A stretch of 64,000 nucleotides of DNA from Metallyticus violacea (taxonomy: Eukaryota; Arthropoda; Insecta; Mantodea; Metallyticidae), in assembly GCA_030762175.1 (NCBI GenBank), contig CM060831.1, forward strand, positions 28,097,001-28,161,000, in the 5' to 3' direction. The notes beneath the pieces were generated by a model. It saw only the letters and a program-made list of their open reading frames with translations, did no database searches and was not told the origin of the DNA. Shown one piece after another: positions 35,890 through 48,205 of this stretch; position 1 is the stretch's first letter; each line of letters begins with the position of its first letter. The position numbers and the translations under genes were made by a program.

Positions 35890-36290
35890 TTTGGTTCTGG
35901 AATGTTTAGAGAACGTAATTTACTAGCAAAATACGAATCTGTCGAATTGATGTGGGTGCCAATACACAGTGATATTCAGGGCAATAAAGAGGAAGATTGT
36001 CTGGCCAAGAAGGGAGAATGTGTTTTAGGACCTGAACCAGTAGCAGGTCGATTGACAAGAAATAAACAATGAATACTGGCATCCGTTGACGGTTGCAAGC
36101 ACTAAATTATCATATAAGGACCTGTAGAACCAAGGATCTCCACATGCTAAGTAGAAAACATTTGATACTAATAGGTTACTGCCTTCTAATAGGTGTGCAA
36201 AAGTGGGAATCAGCTTGATATCTCTTTCGAGAGATTTAGCATGGCACAGAAACTGCTCATCATATTCTTTGCAAATGTGAAGCATTTACA
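35890..36290 (+). pseudogene. LINE RNase H fragment
   Basis: One frame reads LMWVPIHSDIQGNKEEDCLAKKG, the RNase H C-terminal block (WVPxHxxIxGNExAD) of Jockey/I/R1-type LINEs. Downstream, in decayed frames, comes the zinc-finger end with ETAHHILCKCEAF. Stops interrupt it. It is a different LINE lineage from family A. Confidence 0.75.
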
Positions 36291-36299
36291 AATTAAAGA

Positions 36300-37580
36300 T
36301 GAGTTGATGTTGAAAAGTCTTACCAGATTTAAACAATTTTTCATTAATATCTCCTAGGGTCTTACAGGGCCTTTTAAAACAGGTCTCCTACAGGATCTGT
36401 GCTCTTATTTTTCACTTCCCCACATTTCTTGATGAGTTCTGCATCTTTGCACACAAACTAATAGAAATAAGTACACAATTATAATTATACAGCCCTGGTA
36501 ATATTGTTTTCAGTGTTCCTACTTTCAGCCTCTTCCTTTGCTCTGGCCATTGAATATTCATGTAAGAGAATATCCTCACAATATTTGCATTATTATATGG
36601 AATCCTACAAGTTTTGTATAGTTTAAAATGCACCAAAACCTCAATTATTTAAAATAAAGAGAAGAATTTTGAATAACATATTTTTTTTTGATAATACTAG
36701 TAATGTATGTAAAATAAAAATTTAAACTTTATTATAATATGGACTACTTTAGAGTTATCTTACAGTAATCAGATAGTATCTTTTGATTCTTTTTAGACAT
36801 CATTTGTGAGCTGCTATATCAAGCCACTGCTTAACAAGTAAAATATCACCAAATGCCGATTCACTACTTTGTTCACAGTAACATAAAACAGATTAGCTGC
36901 AACATTTTGTTAAATCATACCATTTTCTACTAGCCTCATTGCTTCGAGGTTATAACCATGCATTTTCTTTTTGCTTGTTCAACTCACACCAGCTGGTCAC
37001 TAAACATAACAAGTAAATGATGCTGTAGACAGCAGATTCACTGCATTTCTAAAAGGACATTCACAGTTGTGCGGTGAGAAGGGCAAACAATTTTATTTGT
37101 ATCCTTGCTTTGAAAACAAAATGGCAGCTCTGTTATTTGTACACTGCACATGGAGCAGCACTTGGAAAATAAATATTTCTACTGTGGCATTTTCATTAAG
37201 CATGGTTTTCTATACTATTATTTTAGCATTTAACAATTATCACAGCTAGCTGTGCATGCAATTTAAAAACTATAAAAATATCTCAGCTAATGATATGAAA
37301 AGAAACTGGGACAATTTTGCATCCCAAAATAGTTTTTCAGGATGTCTGGTCTCCCTAGAAATAACTGAACAATAAATTACTGAAAGATTTGCAATTGGTT
37401 CAGAATAATTTTAAGCTAGTTAAATATTAAGACTGAATAGGACTGATTTACTTGCAAACATTTAATTATCAGAGCAGTGTAAACAAATAAATATATAAGA
37501 TTATTGTATGACTGAGTCAAATTATACTCTTATTGGCTTTACCAAAGAAAAAAAGCAAGTATTTATCAAATAAAATATGC
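36300..37580. other. Intergenic, nothing recognised
   Basis: AT-rich. Short frames have no homology signal that I can see. Confidence 0.35.
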
Positions 37581-37584
37581 AAAA

Positions 37585-38010
37585 AAGCTATACAGGAAAA
37601 ACAAAGAGAAACAAAGGCACACAGTTAAAAGAATACTTCAGAAACATAAAACGCATACAATGGAAAAATCAGTGGCATTTTCTCATTTGTGAACAGAGAA
37701 CCATGACATAATGAAAAAAGCAAAATTATTGAAATATGCATAGCGGCCCACAGAGGATCCCAATGTGGGAGAAAACCTACATTTATAAATACAGAGACAT
37801 ATTAATGAACTTCGACACTTCCAGTGATTGATTAAAACAAACTTTTAAGTTCATCACACCTCCACCAGAACAGAATATGCATCACCATAGGAATACCGTG
37901 AATTAGCAAGCAGTGGACAGTTAACTGAGGATGCACACAATGGTCTGTGAAACAGTTCTAAATATAAAAAAGTGAAGTCAATAAGAGGGTGCATTTTTCG
38001 TCAAATCAAT
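37585..38010 (+). mobile_element. PLE GIY-YIG remnant
   Basis: Broken frames read KKLYRKNKEKQRHTVK, TMEKSVAFSHL, TENHDIMKKAKLLKY and ENLHL-type pieces, all matching the endonuclease tail of the PLEs in this window. A hammerhead-like motif closes it at 37925-37953. Confidence 0.75.
37925..37953 (+). ncRNA. Hammerhead-ribozyme-like motif
   Basis: CTGAGGA, T, a CACA...TGTG hairpin and GAAAC, followed by ACAGTTC. The core is intact; stem III is not self-complementary, so activity is doubtful. Confidence 0.35.
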
Positions 38011-38136
38011 ATTGTTTATGAAAGCTATACACATTTAATGTAAATTAGTCAACTAATATTTTAATTAGTTTTTTTTTATTTAGGTTTGCATATTTATTTT
38101 ATATATTTTGTTGTTAAAAGGAACTGCAGGGAGAAA

Positions 38137-38190
38137 GTTCCACCTGTGGTGCCTCAGTAGTAAAAACAGGCATTAAACACTAATAAAAAA
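38137..38190 (+). repeat. SINE family 2, 3' end only
   Basis: CCACCTGTGGTGCCTCAGTA, AAACAGGCATTAAAC and an A-rich tail match the SINE 3' end. A poly-G run follows at 38191-38202. Confidence 0.7.
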
Positions 38191-38202
38191 AGGGGGGGGG
38201 GA

Positions 38203-39630
38203 GTTCCCTCAAGTATAAAAAGTATCAAAGCTGGCAATACTGCAATCTATACATTCTGTAATTATGCATGCTTTCTATCTGAGAACAATCAGCAATTTGT
38301 GATCAGTGTCACTAGTTTAAAGGAAGAGTTACATAAATGCCAATATATTTCACCTTTATTCCCATATATTTTGCAGTGAACTTGGCATAAGCTTATTGTA
38401 TTGCCTGTAGCTTACACAGTCAAATAGCTTGTAGCACTATTTTCCTTTTTATTTTCACTTTGAAACTTTTTTAAATGGCATCATTATTTTTAATGCCCTA
38501 TTTGCACACCGTTTCAGAGTTTTATACATTGAACTGCCCCAGAAAAAACCCACATGTAATGGTTCTACACAACACATGCAGCTTATTTTGGGAATATGAA
38601 GTAGAATATTTACTGTAGGTAATGGGAATATATATTAAGGTAAGATGCTGGTAAGAAATTGAAAAAAATTAAAATTGACTGAAGAAATATTAATATATTT
38701 CCAGAATATTTTAGATAATTTACATTTTCGTTGCAACTTAACCAGTATTTTACTTTCTGATAACTACTTCTGTTGAACTTGTCACATGAACTTTTTGGCT
38801 TTACAGCCTTGTTGACATTTTCAACCGGTGACATGTCTTTGCACAACAGAGGAGAATATAGTGAACGCTCAATATCAAGAAATGCTGTTAAATTATTATA
38901 TTGTGCATACCTTTTATAGATGTGCACAAGCATTGTAAGTTAAATACATAATCATCTTTATAAAGTTATTATGAGATATTTGGATTACTTTTAATAAATT
39001 TTTATTTCCTAATTGGTTCATTTGAATCCATAAAAGAAAACTATGGTTATTCAATATGGCAATCATTAAAATACTATGACAGCTGAATTATGAACATTTG
39101 CATGTCACTGTTCCACATTTCTATTTTACATTTATACTTTTCTTCAATAAAGGTATTTCACAGGTTTCTTTATAGAAACTGTTACAGGTAAATTGAACAT
39201 CTAACACTATGTAAAAGTCATTTCTTTGCAGTGCTACTAGAAAAATTAGCTTACTTTTTATCAGCATCTAACAAAATTTCAATGGAATAAGATACTTCAC
39301 AAAAGTATAAGGCATATGCTTGTAATACACACTGACACTATAACAAATTATATAATCTTTTCAATTTTACAGAATGGGAATAAAAAATAAAACATTTTAA
39401 ACATTTTTAAACTATACTTATCAATAATAACTTTACTGTTTTGGAAAATATTGTTCGATAAGCATATGGCAAACTAACAACTGGTACTAATGGCCATGAT
39501 GGTGAACTCAGAATTTACACAAGAGATTGACTTCCAGTTTCTCCAAATTTGCATCTTTCCTTGGATAATTATATAACATTTCTATAAGATTCTGAAATGA
39601 TTGGCTGGTGAGAAATGAGGTAGTTCCCTT
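38203..39630. other. Intergenic, nothing recognised
   Basis: AT-rich. The 107-codon minus-strand frame at 38933-38610 has no recognisable family and lies in low-complexity sequence. Confidence 0.35.
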
Positions 39631-39639
39631 ATAACCCTT

Positions 39640-40905
39640 AATTCCATCTATATATAAAGCCAGTCTTACTGTATGGCTGCAAAGCTCTAGTACCTGCTAA
39701 CACACAATCATTAGAAATTGTGTGGAATCAAGTTATGTATTAATAAAAAAACAGCTCTCCAAATTAAGAAAAACTTTCTGCAAAAAATTTAGCAGTTGCC
39801 TTAATACAGTATGAAAACTTCATAAGACTGCCTTTGAACTCCAACTGGACAGATACATTTTTCACGAGATAACTGAAGTCTTAAAGAGGCTTTTTACAGA
39901 TGTCCTGAAAAGAAAGGCAAACTCCATACTTTACTTTACTTTACTTTACACCTGAAAAACTGTTACATTCTCCATCATCATTTAATTTTTTAAAAGTGAA
40001 ATGTAATCTAGAATTACTGGAGATTTTTAAGGACAACACTTCTCCAATTATACTTAAAGCTATGCTATAGAAACCATAAATTCCCTTTATCCCAATGAAG
40101 AATGCTGTGCATTTATACTGATGGGTTAGGATGAACTAGGGTTGGGATTCAATGTAATCTGTTCAACTTCTACCTCATTATTGGACCTTTTCAAACAAAT
40201 TTTGATTGAGAGTTGGAAGCCATCAACATTTCTGAAATAACAATCTGCCTAGCAGTTTACGTAACGCATTGATATTTGATAGCATTACAAGCATTTGTCA
40301 TCAACTGTATATTATTGATCAACCAGGATTGTTGATATCCGATCCCATATTGAATCTCTCCATACAAAGATTTCTGGATTCCTTCGCATTGCAGATTAAT
40401 GGAAACAAGATGTGGAATTTTCTAGCTCAAAGTGATACTCAAATTATATAAAATATAAATCCTACGCTTAATTCAGTACTAAATTATTTATTAATGGCTA
40501 ATTCAAAGAGGAAATTTATGAAATATTCCGACAAAAAAGTGCAAATAAAAAAGTCTGGCCTTCTACACCTTATACCAGACTACCTGAGAAGAGCCCCAGT
40601 TGTGCAAATAAACACTGGCCATGAGTGTCTCATGGCTCCTCTCCACAAAAACTAAACATCCTGTCATTCCCTATTTTGCAGAGAAGGAGGATACATCATG
40701 GACTATGAACATGTAAGAAGATGCAATGCTACTAACATCATCAGAGACAGTTGATAAAACATAGCAACTTTTCCGACTCCGACATTCCGTAAACATAAAC
40801 ATTTTATTGGGGAATTAGAAGGGAAATGACTTTGTACCACGTGTCTAGAGTATTATTTAAACAAGGTTTTGTATCATGTGCCTTGATAAATAAATAAATA
40901 AAAGA
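39640..40905 (+). pseudogene. LINE relic (RT end plus RNase H), R1/Jockey-like
   Basis: It opens with KPVLLYGCKALVPANTQSLE (post-RT block LYxxxxxPVLxYGCEA). It continues with RNase H pieces (VHLY-W start, FALQINGNK, near 40110-40410) and the C-terminal RRAPVVQINTGHECLMAPLH block (RLRTGHxxxxxHL in relatives). It ends in an (AAATA)n-type tail at 40887-40905, typical of a LINE 3' end. A short TTTAC repeat lies at 39935-39955. Stops are frequent. Confidence 0.75.
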
Positions 40906-41339
40906 TTTCTAAGAAGAAGCTCTAATTATAGGTGGTTTATGGGTTACTGTGGAATTCGATTTATAAGAGTAAAATTGAACCAGCCATGATCCAGATGACC
41001 AAAAATCCAGGTAATCTACATTTGAAATAATACATCAAATACATTTACTCTATTCCATAACGCAGAGTGAGATATAAATCACACACTTAAGGAACTTAGA
41101 TGAACTGTTATAATTCCTGTGCCTCATTAGTTATGATCTTTCTCTTATTTGCTGCACATACTAGAATAATATGGATCACAAACTAACAAAGGATGAATGA
41201 GTTAGGACAGCATTCAGGGTAGGGCATTAGGTGATCAGTTGCTATGGAATTTACCAGGAAGAATCGGATCTATCAGTCAACTGTAGAATAATTTATCAAC
41301 TGCTTTAAAGAAACAGGAAATTTTACTGATTCCTCTTGA

Positions 41340-41920
41340 AGTAAAAGACAAAAGAGCAAAATCAGTTTGGAAACATGTTAATAGTATTGGCACATTATGT
41401 AAAAACCCCAAAAAGATCAATACAGAAGTTAAGTTCAGAGACAGGAGCTAACCAAAGATCAGTTTTATACTCTCTTTATAGATATTCTTTCCATTCATAT
41501 AAAATTTGTCTTGTTCAGAATTTGCACAAGGATGAAAAAAAACTGCTGAGAAGAATTTTGCATGGATGACTGATGGCCACATACAAAATAATCTTTGCGT
41601 CATGGTATGGGCTGGAACATGGGAAAAGCATTTTTTTGAAAATAATGTGAAATATACTTCCATATGTTGCAAATCTTTGCAGTAAATTTTCGTGATGTTC
41701 AATTAGAAAGGATACACAACATATTTTTGTATAGAACAGGATGGAGTGCCTGCACATTTTGCATTGAATATTCAAGAGTTTGTAAATAGTGAATTATCTA
41801 ACAATGGATTGGTCCTGTTGAATGGCTTCCCCAGGTTACCAGGCTTTACACCTTCAGATTTCTTCCTTTGGAATCATTTAAAGGCTGTATCAACCTTGTC
41901 TCAGATGTAGTGATAAACTT
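41340..41920 (+). pseudogene. Tc1/mariner-superfamily transposase remnant (DUF4817-like)
   Basis: Broken frames read MVWAGTWEKHFFENN, IEQDGVPAHFALNIQEFVN and PGFTPSDFFLWNHLKAV. These match the second and third catalytic blocks of the 26.9 kb transposase type (FQxDGxPxH and PDLTPLDFFLWGxLK). The N-terminal half is not recognisable. Confidence 0.75.
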
Positions 41921-42359
41921 ATAGGGAGCATATCATGACAGAATTAAAGATGTGAAGCTTTCTTGGAGCTGATTGTTGATTGTGACTTCACAGGATACCA
42001 GCCAAGTGAAACCACAATCAAGAATTAAAAAAGTTGAAGATGAACGTTTGAGCATACCATATGAGATATAAACAACACATTGCTAATGCTTTACATACTA
42101 TCTGACCACTGATTACGTAAATGTGTGGCTTTTGCATCACACAGTACAACACATTTGGTTAAATAAATTAAAAAACAAAATATATAATTACATTGTATCT
42201 AACAAATACAATGTGCACAGAGAGTAAGTTCAATTTTACTTACTGTACTATATAACAAAGAAATCTTCAAGTCCTTCCCCCCTTTCTTTTTTATGAACCG
42301 ACCAATATATATCAGTGCTATAATGAGCATTTAAATGAAAATTTTCATTAACATTGCAA

Positions 42360-42565
42360 AATATTTTATTTGTTTAACATTATTAGTCTGGACAAACTGA
42401 AAATCTAAATAATGGATTTACATAAACGGATTTTCATTCTACTTGATTTGCAATTGGAATATTGTGAAACATAGTTGAACTTTAGCCTGGCTGAAGATGG
42501 GAACTAAACGTTCTTGAAACCGGTTCCATACACTGTGAAACATGTTGGGGTTTCTACAGAATAAA
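42360..42565 (+). mobile_element. PLE 3' terminus
   Basis: A solitary PLE end is recognised from its hammerhead-like motif and the closing CACTGTGAAACATG. No endonuclease frame precedes it. Confidence 0.5.
42491..42520 (+). ncRNA. Hammerhead-ribozyme-like motif, well preserved
   Basis: CTGAAGA, T, stem GGGAAC/GTTCTT around TAAAC, GAAAC, then the perfect palindrome ACCGGT and T. CCA after the predicted cleavage base can pair with TGG before the core (stem I). Confidence 0.5.
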
Positions 42566-44750
42566 TCTTATAGATTCCCTTAAAAGTATATAGAAGAGCA
42601 ACAAAATTTGTAATAGAAGGTTGATATCAAAAGGACAAAAAAGCTTGTGTTAAAAGTGAGAGATATTAAAAATAAGATGTCAAGCGTTACACTATGTACC
42701 TCTTTTTAACCAAATAGGAAAGTTTCCTTCTTAGATTGAACCATTCTGACTTGAAACTACTTAAAGCAGTTTTTTACCCAATTATCTGATTAATAAGAAA
42801 TTCAAGTTTAATGTTGTAAATTTAAAAAATTAATGTGACATATAGGAATAAAGTGTTATAAATTGTACTAAATAAGTAAACCAAACATTTGCATCCAACA
42901 TTTACTGCCTATTGTTCTCCTAAGAGTATGTTAGTATGAAAGATGGTTTTTCTTCGATTCATTATTTATTGATCTAAAACATGACACTTCATTGTGTATG
43001 GGAAAAACCTTTGAAATGAATAAATTATACCTCAGAAATTAATGCATTTATTGTCTCATAATTGGTTTGTTCAAAAAGAGAAACTCAAAACTTTTGTTTA
43101 TACTTCAGCACATCTCTATATGCATGCTATATGTGGCAGGTTCATCTATACAATTCTCAATCTCTTGCCATTTGCACAAGAGCATCTCAGTGTACTGTAC
43201 AGTGTACAGTTTGCATCATTTTGTTTGAAAACAATGCTGTACTTAAATATAAAATTTAATTTCGTGTCAGAGCCAATACAGTGAAGCGACTAACATACTC
43301 TTAATTATCAAATTGACTCATAGATAATTAAGAATACTATACTAATTTCACTGATTACATTTCACCAGCCACAAAATGCTGGGTCTTCTTCTGTATAATC
43401 CATATCCTCTGATTGTGATGAAAACAATATTAAATTGCAAAGGAAATAAGACTCACAGCAAAAATGTTATGCACATTGTTAATAAATGCAACAGGGGAGA
43501 AACAAAAGGATATGCATACATGTAGCTTGCTGCCTGTACTTCCAACAAATTTTTCAGTTTTTCCTACACATACCATATTTCATAATTTTAATTTGTACAT
43601 ATTAAATGCACTTTCAGATAATTTTTGCAATTTGGTATAATTCTTCTGTGGTAAAATCTTATCCTTTTATTCACTATGGAAATGGTTTTTATTTACCTCT
43701 TACAGAGCTGCACTATTTTCTTTAATAAATGACAACTTCCAGAAAATTAATTTGGAAACCTTTTGAAAATTGTTACATAAAGACAACCCTTGCAGATAAC
43801 CTTAGAAATATACTAAGCAGCAATCTAAAAGAATAACATTTCACTATCATAGAATTCTAGTATTTATAATACAATTGCAAAAAATTGCAGTTTAATCTAT
43901 GCAGACCTAATTGAACTGCGGAAATTATATAAAAAGAATTTACATTTTTAATGTATGTAAAGATAAATCATTTCCAGTATGCACTGCAGTCTGCTGTGAA
44001 TTATTTATAGACTGCCATTTCTATAAAAAGATAAAAAAACATTTATTCAAAACAAAATATGTCATACAGGTGCACTATATTCTCCAAATAAGTACTATAT
44101 TTAACTAAATAAAAATAATACCACAATATAACGGATTAAAGCAATATAATACATTTATCTAGTGATATTACAACATATATTTGCCTTAATGTGTATACAT
44201 ATAGCCACATTTTCAATTGCTCTTCTAAAAGGAATATCTGTTATAGTTGCCTGAAAATGTTTAAGCTAACAATAAATATAAGGGCTTATAAAAATTAAAT
44301 GAAATATAAAGATCTAGCAATATTAAAGGAGGTCAAAGCTCTTGATGCAGTAATTGTAAAATACTGCATTTATTTTCCAGAAATATGGACTTCCCTTTAC
44401 AAATTCATTAGATTCTGGGATCAAATGAAAGCTCTGAAAAAGAATTACCCATTTTAAAAATTAAACTGCAGTAAATAAAACAAACAATGCTTTGGCATGT
44501 CTCACATTGGTTTTGAAAGCATGCATTTATTGTCACTCACTATATTCTACTTAAAAACATGTTGTTTTGATGAAATCTCCCATCACATTTGATCAACTGC
44601 AATCCATTTTATTTCCTATAAATATGATGCTCATAGGTTTAAATGTAGTTTCAATGCTAACTAGTAACAAACATTTTGCTACCAAAGTAATTGCTAAAGC
44701 ATTTCCTCTACACAGGAAGACTTTCACTGTGGAGAGTTTGCTCACGTTTA
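42566..44750. other. Intergenic, mostly unrecognised
   Basis: A short hairpin at 43301-43345 (CTTAATTATC...GATAATTAAG), beside ACAGTGAAGCG, may be another PLE-end foldback. Otherwise nothing recognised. Confidence 0.35.
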
Positions 44751-44752
44751 TG

Positions 44753-44935
44753 TTAACCTAACCTTAGGTATTCATTTTTTACACTAGACTCCACTTACTT
44801 ACATAAATGATGTTAGTGGATAAATTATGTAAGTAAGTGGAGTCTAGTGTAAAAAATGAATACCTAAGTTTAGGATATATTACCACTTCATTGTCAACAG
44901 CTTCGTAAGTACAATATTTATATTAACCATTAAAT
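44753..44935. repeat. Foldback element with PLE 3' tail
   Basis: Arms of about 50 nt, at 44755-44806 and 44827-44878, are inverse copies with only about three mismatches (ATTCATTTTTTACACTAGAC and its inverse). The tail TTGTCAACAGCTTCGTAAGT and ACAATATTTATA is also found at the right end of the PLE at 51.83-51.88 kb, which identifies the family. Confidence 0.8.
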
Positions 44936-47560
44936 TTTATTTGTATATTTACAAATAACACCCTACATTGATTGCTTAAGTTTCACGATAAAGAATTAAG
45001 GAATGTTGCATTTTGTGAACAAAGGGACCAAGATGCTAAAAATACCAAAGCTTTCAAGGCATTGATAAAGGGGTGAGGGGGGGGGGGGAGGTTCGCTATT
45101 TGAACTCATGTCCTGAACTGTGTCTCAGAGGTGGCATACCACTTAGTTCATTATACTTACATTTCTATTACAGCACTGCTTAAAATTAGGATATAACTTT
45201 AGAGTTATGAATAAATGGATCAGAATAGTAAATAACAATGAATTCAACTTATTGGAATGTAACAAACTGTGAAGATGGATGAGCTACTGGGAAGCTCTAT
45301 TTCTTCTGAAGCTGCAAAAGTTTGCCAATATAAAAGATTTGAGTCTTCTAGAATGCTAGAATAATCAAACCCCATCAGTGTTAGGTTGATATTATGTTAT
45401 GAATGTTAACTCTTCTTCTGTTATAAATTTAATATGGCTTAGGATACAGCACGATTCGTTGTATTGCACTTTGCAAGGGCTAAAATAAGACAGATAAAAA
45501 ATAATAAATCAAAGTTCTTACTGTCTTAGTGTGACCTTTGAAAAAGCTTTTAGGTTCATGAATAAACTGAACTGATGACTAGGGCCCAGATTTTGATGGC
45601 TTGGCACTTTTTTTTTAAATGATATAAGGATGGTGCTATGTTGAAAATAAACAGTTGAAATAATTTTGAGTGAAATGAAACCATTTTGTTCTAGTTTTTT
45701 TTTTTTTTTGCCTTTTTTCTGAAATAAGCCATTTTTTTGCAGTTTTTATGCAATTTTAATGTAGAAATTTAAATTTTTCTCATTTTTAGCTAGTTTTATT
45801 ACATTATTACTAAAATATTAGTAAAAATCAATTCAGGCCTTAGACCTTCAGATCTAAGCTCTTCACAATTCTTGAAAATAATGTGACACGTTCCTTTCCC
45901 TACATATTTTGTTTCGAAAACAGATACTGGTCTGAATATAGCTGTTCATTTCTATTATAAATATGTGAAAGATGAGCCTGTCTCTTTAATGAGTTGTACC
46001 CTATTTATTGTTTGAGGGTCTTACCTGCAGGCCCTACAGTTCCTTCACATTCCATTCTGCATTAGTAATTCAGTTTCTCACAGTCCAGATTCAGTCAAGT
46101 GTAAAGCATGCCGAAAGTAAAATAAGTACTTCCACAAAATCAAACTGTTTGTTTCGCAATATGGTGGCACCATGTTTTCAACTGATGGTAGTATTCTTTA
46201 CTGGGTAATTTTAGCAGAAAAGAGATTCACCATAGACCAGCCTGTAAATAGAGAAAAACACAAACGAGGTCTTGAAGCACAAGGACAAAGAAAAATGCAA
46301 CAGAATCTTATCAGGCAGTGCAGTAACATGAACTCCATAAATACTAAATGTCTGAAAGTCTATGAAATACGTTTATGTGTATATCAAAATAAAGGACATT
46401 TTAAAGTTTTTTTTTTTGATTTAGGTTATTTTTAGTTAATTTAAAAAAACCATGTTTAAGGTAATTTTTACAGTGTAATTTTAGATAATTAAAACCTGGG
46501 CCCTATTAATGACACAAATATAGCTAAGATCAAGTAACAAAGATCTAATACAAAAAAATTTCCTCCAGGCAAATAGGAATTGAATCCAAGTCCCTTGTGT
46601 GGAAAGCACTCTGTCACCTGAGACGCAACTGTGGACATGGTTGATTTCTAAGGGAAATGCATTCTCATAACATTTTTAATTGTGCTATGACATCCAAACA
46701 GGATACTGCCTTAAAATAAAAAAAAAGTTGAATCAATCAAATGATCTGTAAAAATTTCTGTAGTAGTGGCATTATGCATATGAGCTTGTGTTATCATTTT
46801 ACAGATGCAAAAATATTCAAAAAATTAAAAACCATTAGTTCTCCTTATAACATAAGCTAATTAAAGTATTCTTCTTAGATGAATAGAAAATCTATATTTT
46901 CATTTTCTGATACTAATAAAAGTTTAGAATTACTTAAAAATTAATTAAATATGGCATACAATTTCCTGGTCATATAAAATATGATACCATTAATGTTTCT
47001 CTCTATGCTTTTCAGTGTAGAAATTTCTATGTCATTTATAAACACACAAATCTATGTACATACAATGACAATTAATTACAACTTTTAATATGCTTTCCAC
47101 TATATCACAGGAGCTTTCATTAAAACAATGAAAATACTTATCATTTTCAAATCATATATAATGCTTATTTTTTCTGTAAGCAATTACCCAAATATTACTA
47201 AACAGAACTGCAAAGATATTTAAAATAGTACAGCAAAGTATGAAGATACATGAAGTAAGCCATAAATGAATGCATTACTTCATTTTGTATATTAGAATTT
47301 AAAGGATACTGCTCTTAAGAACTTGCATTAGTCATCTATAAATTGGAAAATTGCTACTGCTGTTGTTACAAGTGTACTAACTAAGTGCTTGTGATGCAAC
47401 TCCCTACATTTGAAAATGGTTCAATTTTTGAAATGGGTAGGTGTTTCCAACAGATCCTATATGAATAAGGGGAACTCATTTGCGCACAAATCTAGATGCA
47501 TGCTTACATTTCTAAAGCCAATAATATGAACAAAAAATAACAAGTTTCACTCTTTACAGG
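44936..47560. other. Intergenic and 3' flank of the RS gene, nothing firm
   Basis: A poly-G run lies at 45074-45088. Weak tRNA-like B boxes lie on the minus strand near 45090-45110 and 46565-46625 and could be worn SINEs. T-rich tracts at 45700-45720 and 46409-46420. No gene seen. Confidence 0.35.
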
Positions 47561-47563
47561 TAA

Positions 47564-48205
47564 TTATAAACGCCGTCTCTTTCTCAGACCCTGATCACTC
47601 CACATCTTTGAACTTCCACCCCTGGCAGCCTGTTCTGCCCTTATTGCTGCCCAATGTTCATAGTATCTTTCTGCCTCCAACCACTCCTGATACTTATACC
47701 ACCACTCTTCCCACTTCATGTAGTCATCAAGGGTAAGATCACGGAGATAGCCCCTATCTTTATAATATTTGTAGCGAACTCTCACATCATCCCAGGCATC
47801 AAGCCCTATTGGACCAGAATGCAATGATTCTGGGAAATACCCCATGCCTACACGACGATCATTTACAGGCATGGGGCTTAAGCCTCTGTGATACCTCTCA
47901 CCTGCTCCTCCTTCAATCACAACCTTAAGGTCAGAGCTATCTGAATCTTTAGTGATGCGCATGTTTTTCACACCATCCAAGTCTCGTCGGTCTACAGACC
48001 ACTGTGCCATCTTACCAAACCGTTCTGATAAAGTCAGCTTTGGGGCACCTCCACCTGATGTGACAGAAGAAGTGGAACTTTCATCAGAACATGAAGCTGG
48101 AGGGGAAATGCGGTGACGGTTTGTGCTGCCTTCCACCACCTGCATGGATCGTCGACGTTTGTTACGACTGGATTTGCTGCTACTCTTCCTCTTCTTACTT
48201 GAGCC
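47564..48205 (-). CDS. RS-protein terminal exon with SERFGKMAQWSVDR domain
   Basis: The exon follows ACATTTGAGGTTATT...ATTCAG and starts at Gly (GGC). Its first 20 codons form a Ser/Lys/Arg nuclear-localisation-like cluster. Then come a Ser-rich stretch, LSERFGKMAQWSVDRRDLD, an acidic/hydrophobic segment ending VVIEGG, a His/Pro-rich linker, and a helix-forming segment rich in Trp, Tyr and Glu. The end is GLRKRRRL and TAA at 47564-47566. High GC and clean coding bias against the AT-rich flanks mark it as real. The Trp/Tyr-rich helix looks like a protein-interaction module; function unknown. Confidence 0.9.
   Translation of the reverse strand, partial: GSSKKRKSSSKSSRNKRRRSMQVVEGSTNRHRISPPASCSDESSTSSVTSGGGAPKLTLSERFGKMAQWSVDRRDLDGVKNMRITKDSDSSDLKVVIEGGAGERYHRGLSPMPVNDRRVGMGYFPESLHSGPIGLDAWDDVRVRYKYYKDRGYLRDLTLDDYMKWEEWWYKYQEWLEAERYYEHWAAIRAEQAARGGSSKMWSDQGLRKRRRL

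Noticed and set aside
38610..38933. 107-codon minus-strand frame
   Set aside because: Low-complexity, AT-driven composition, no splice-site context and no recognisable family.
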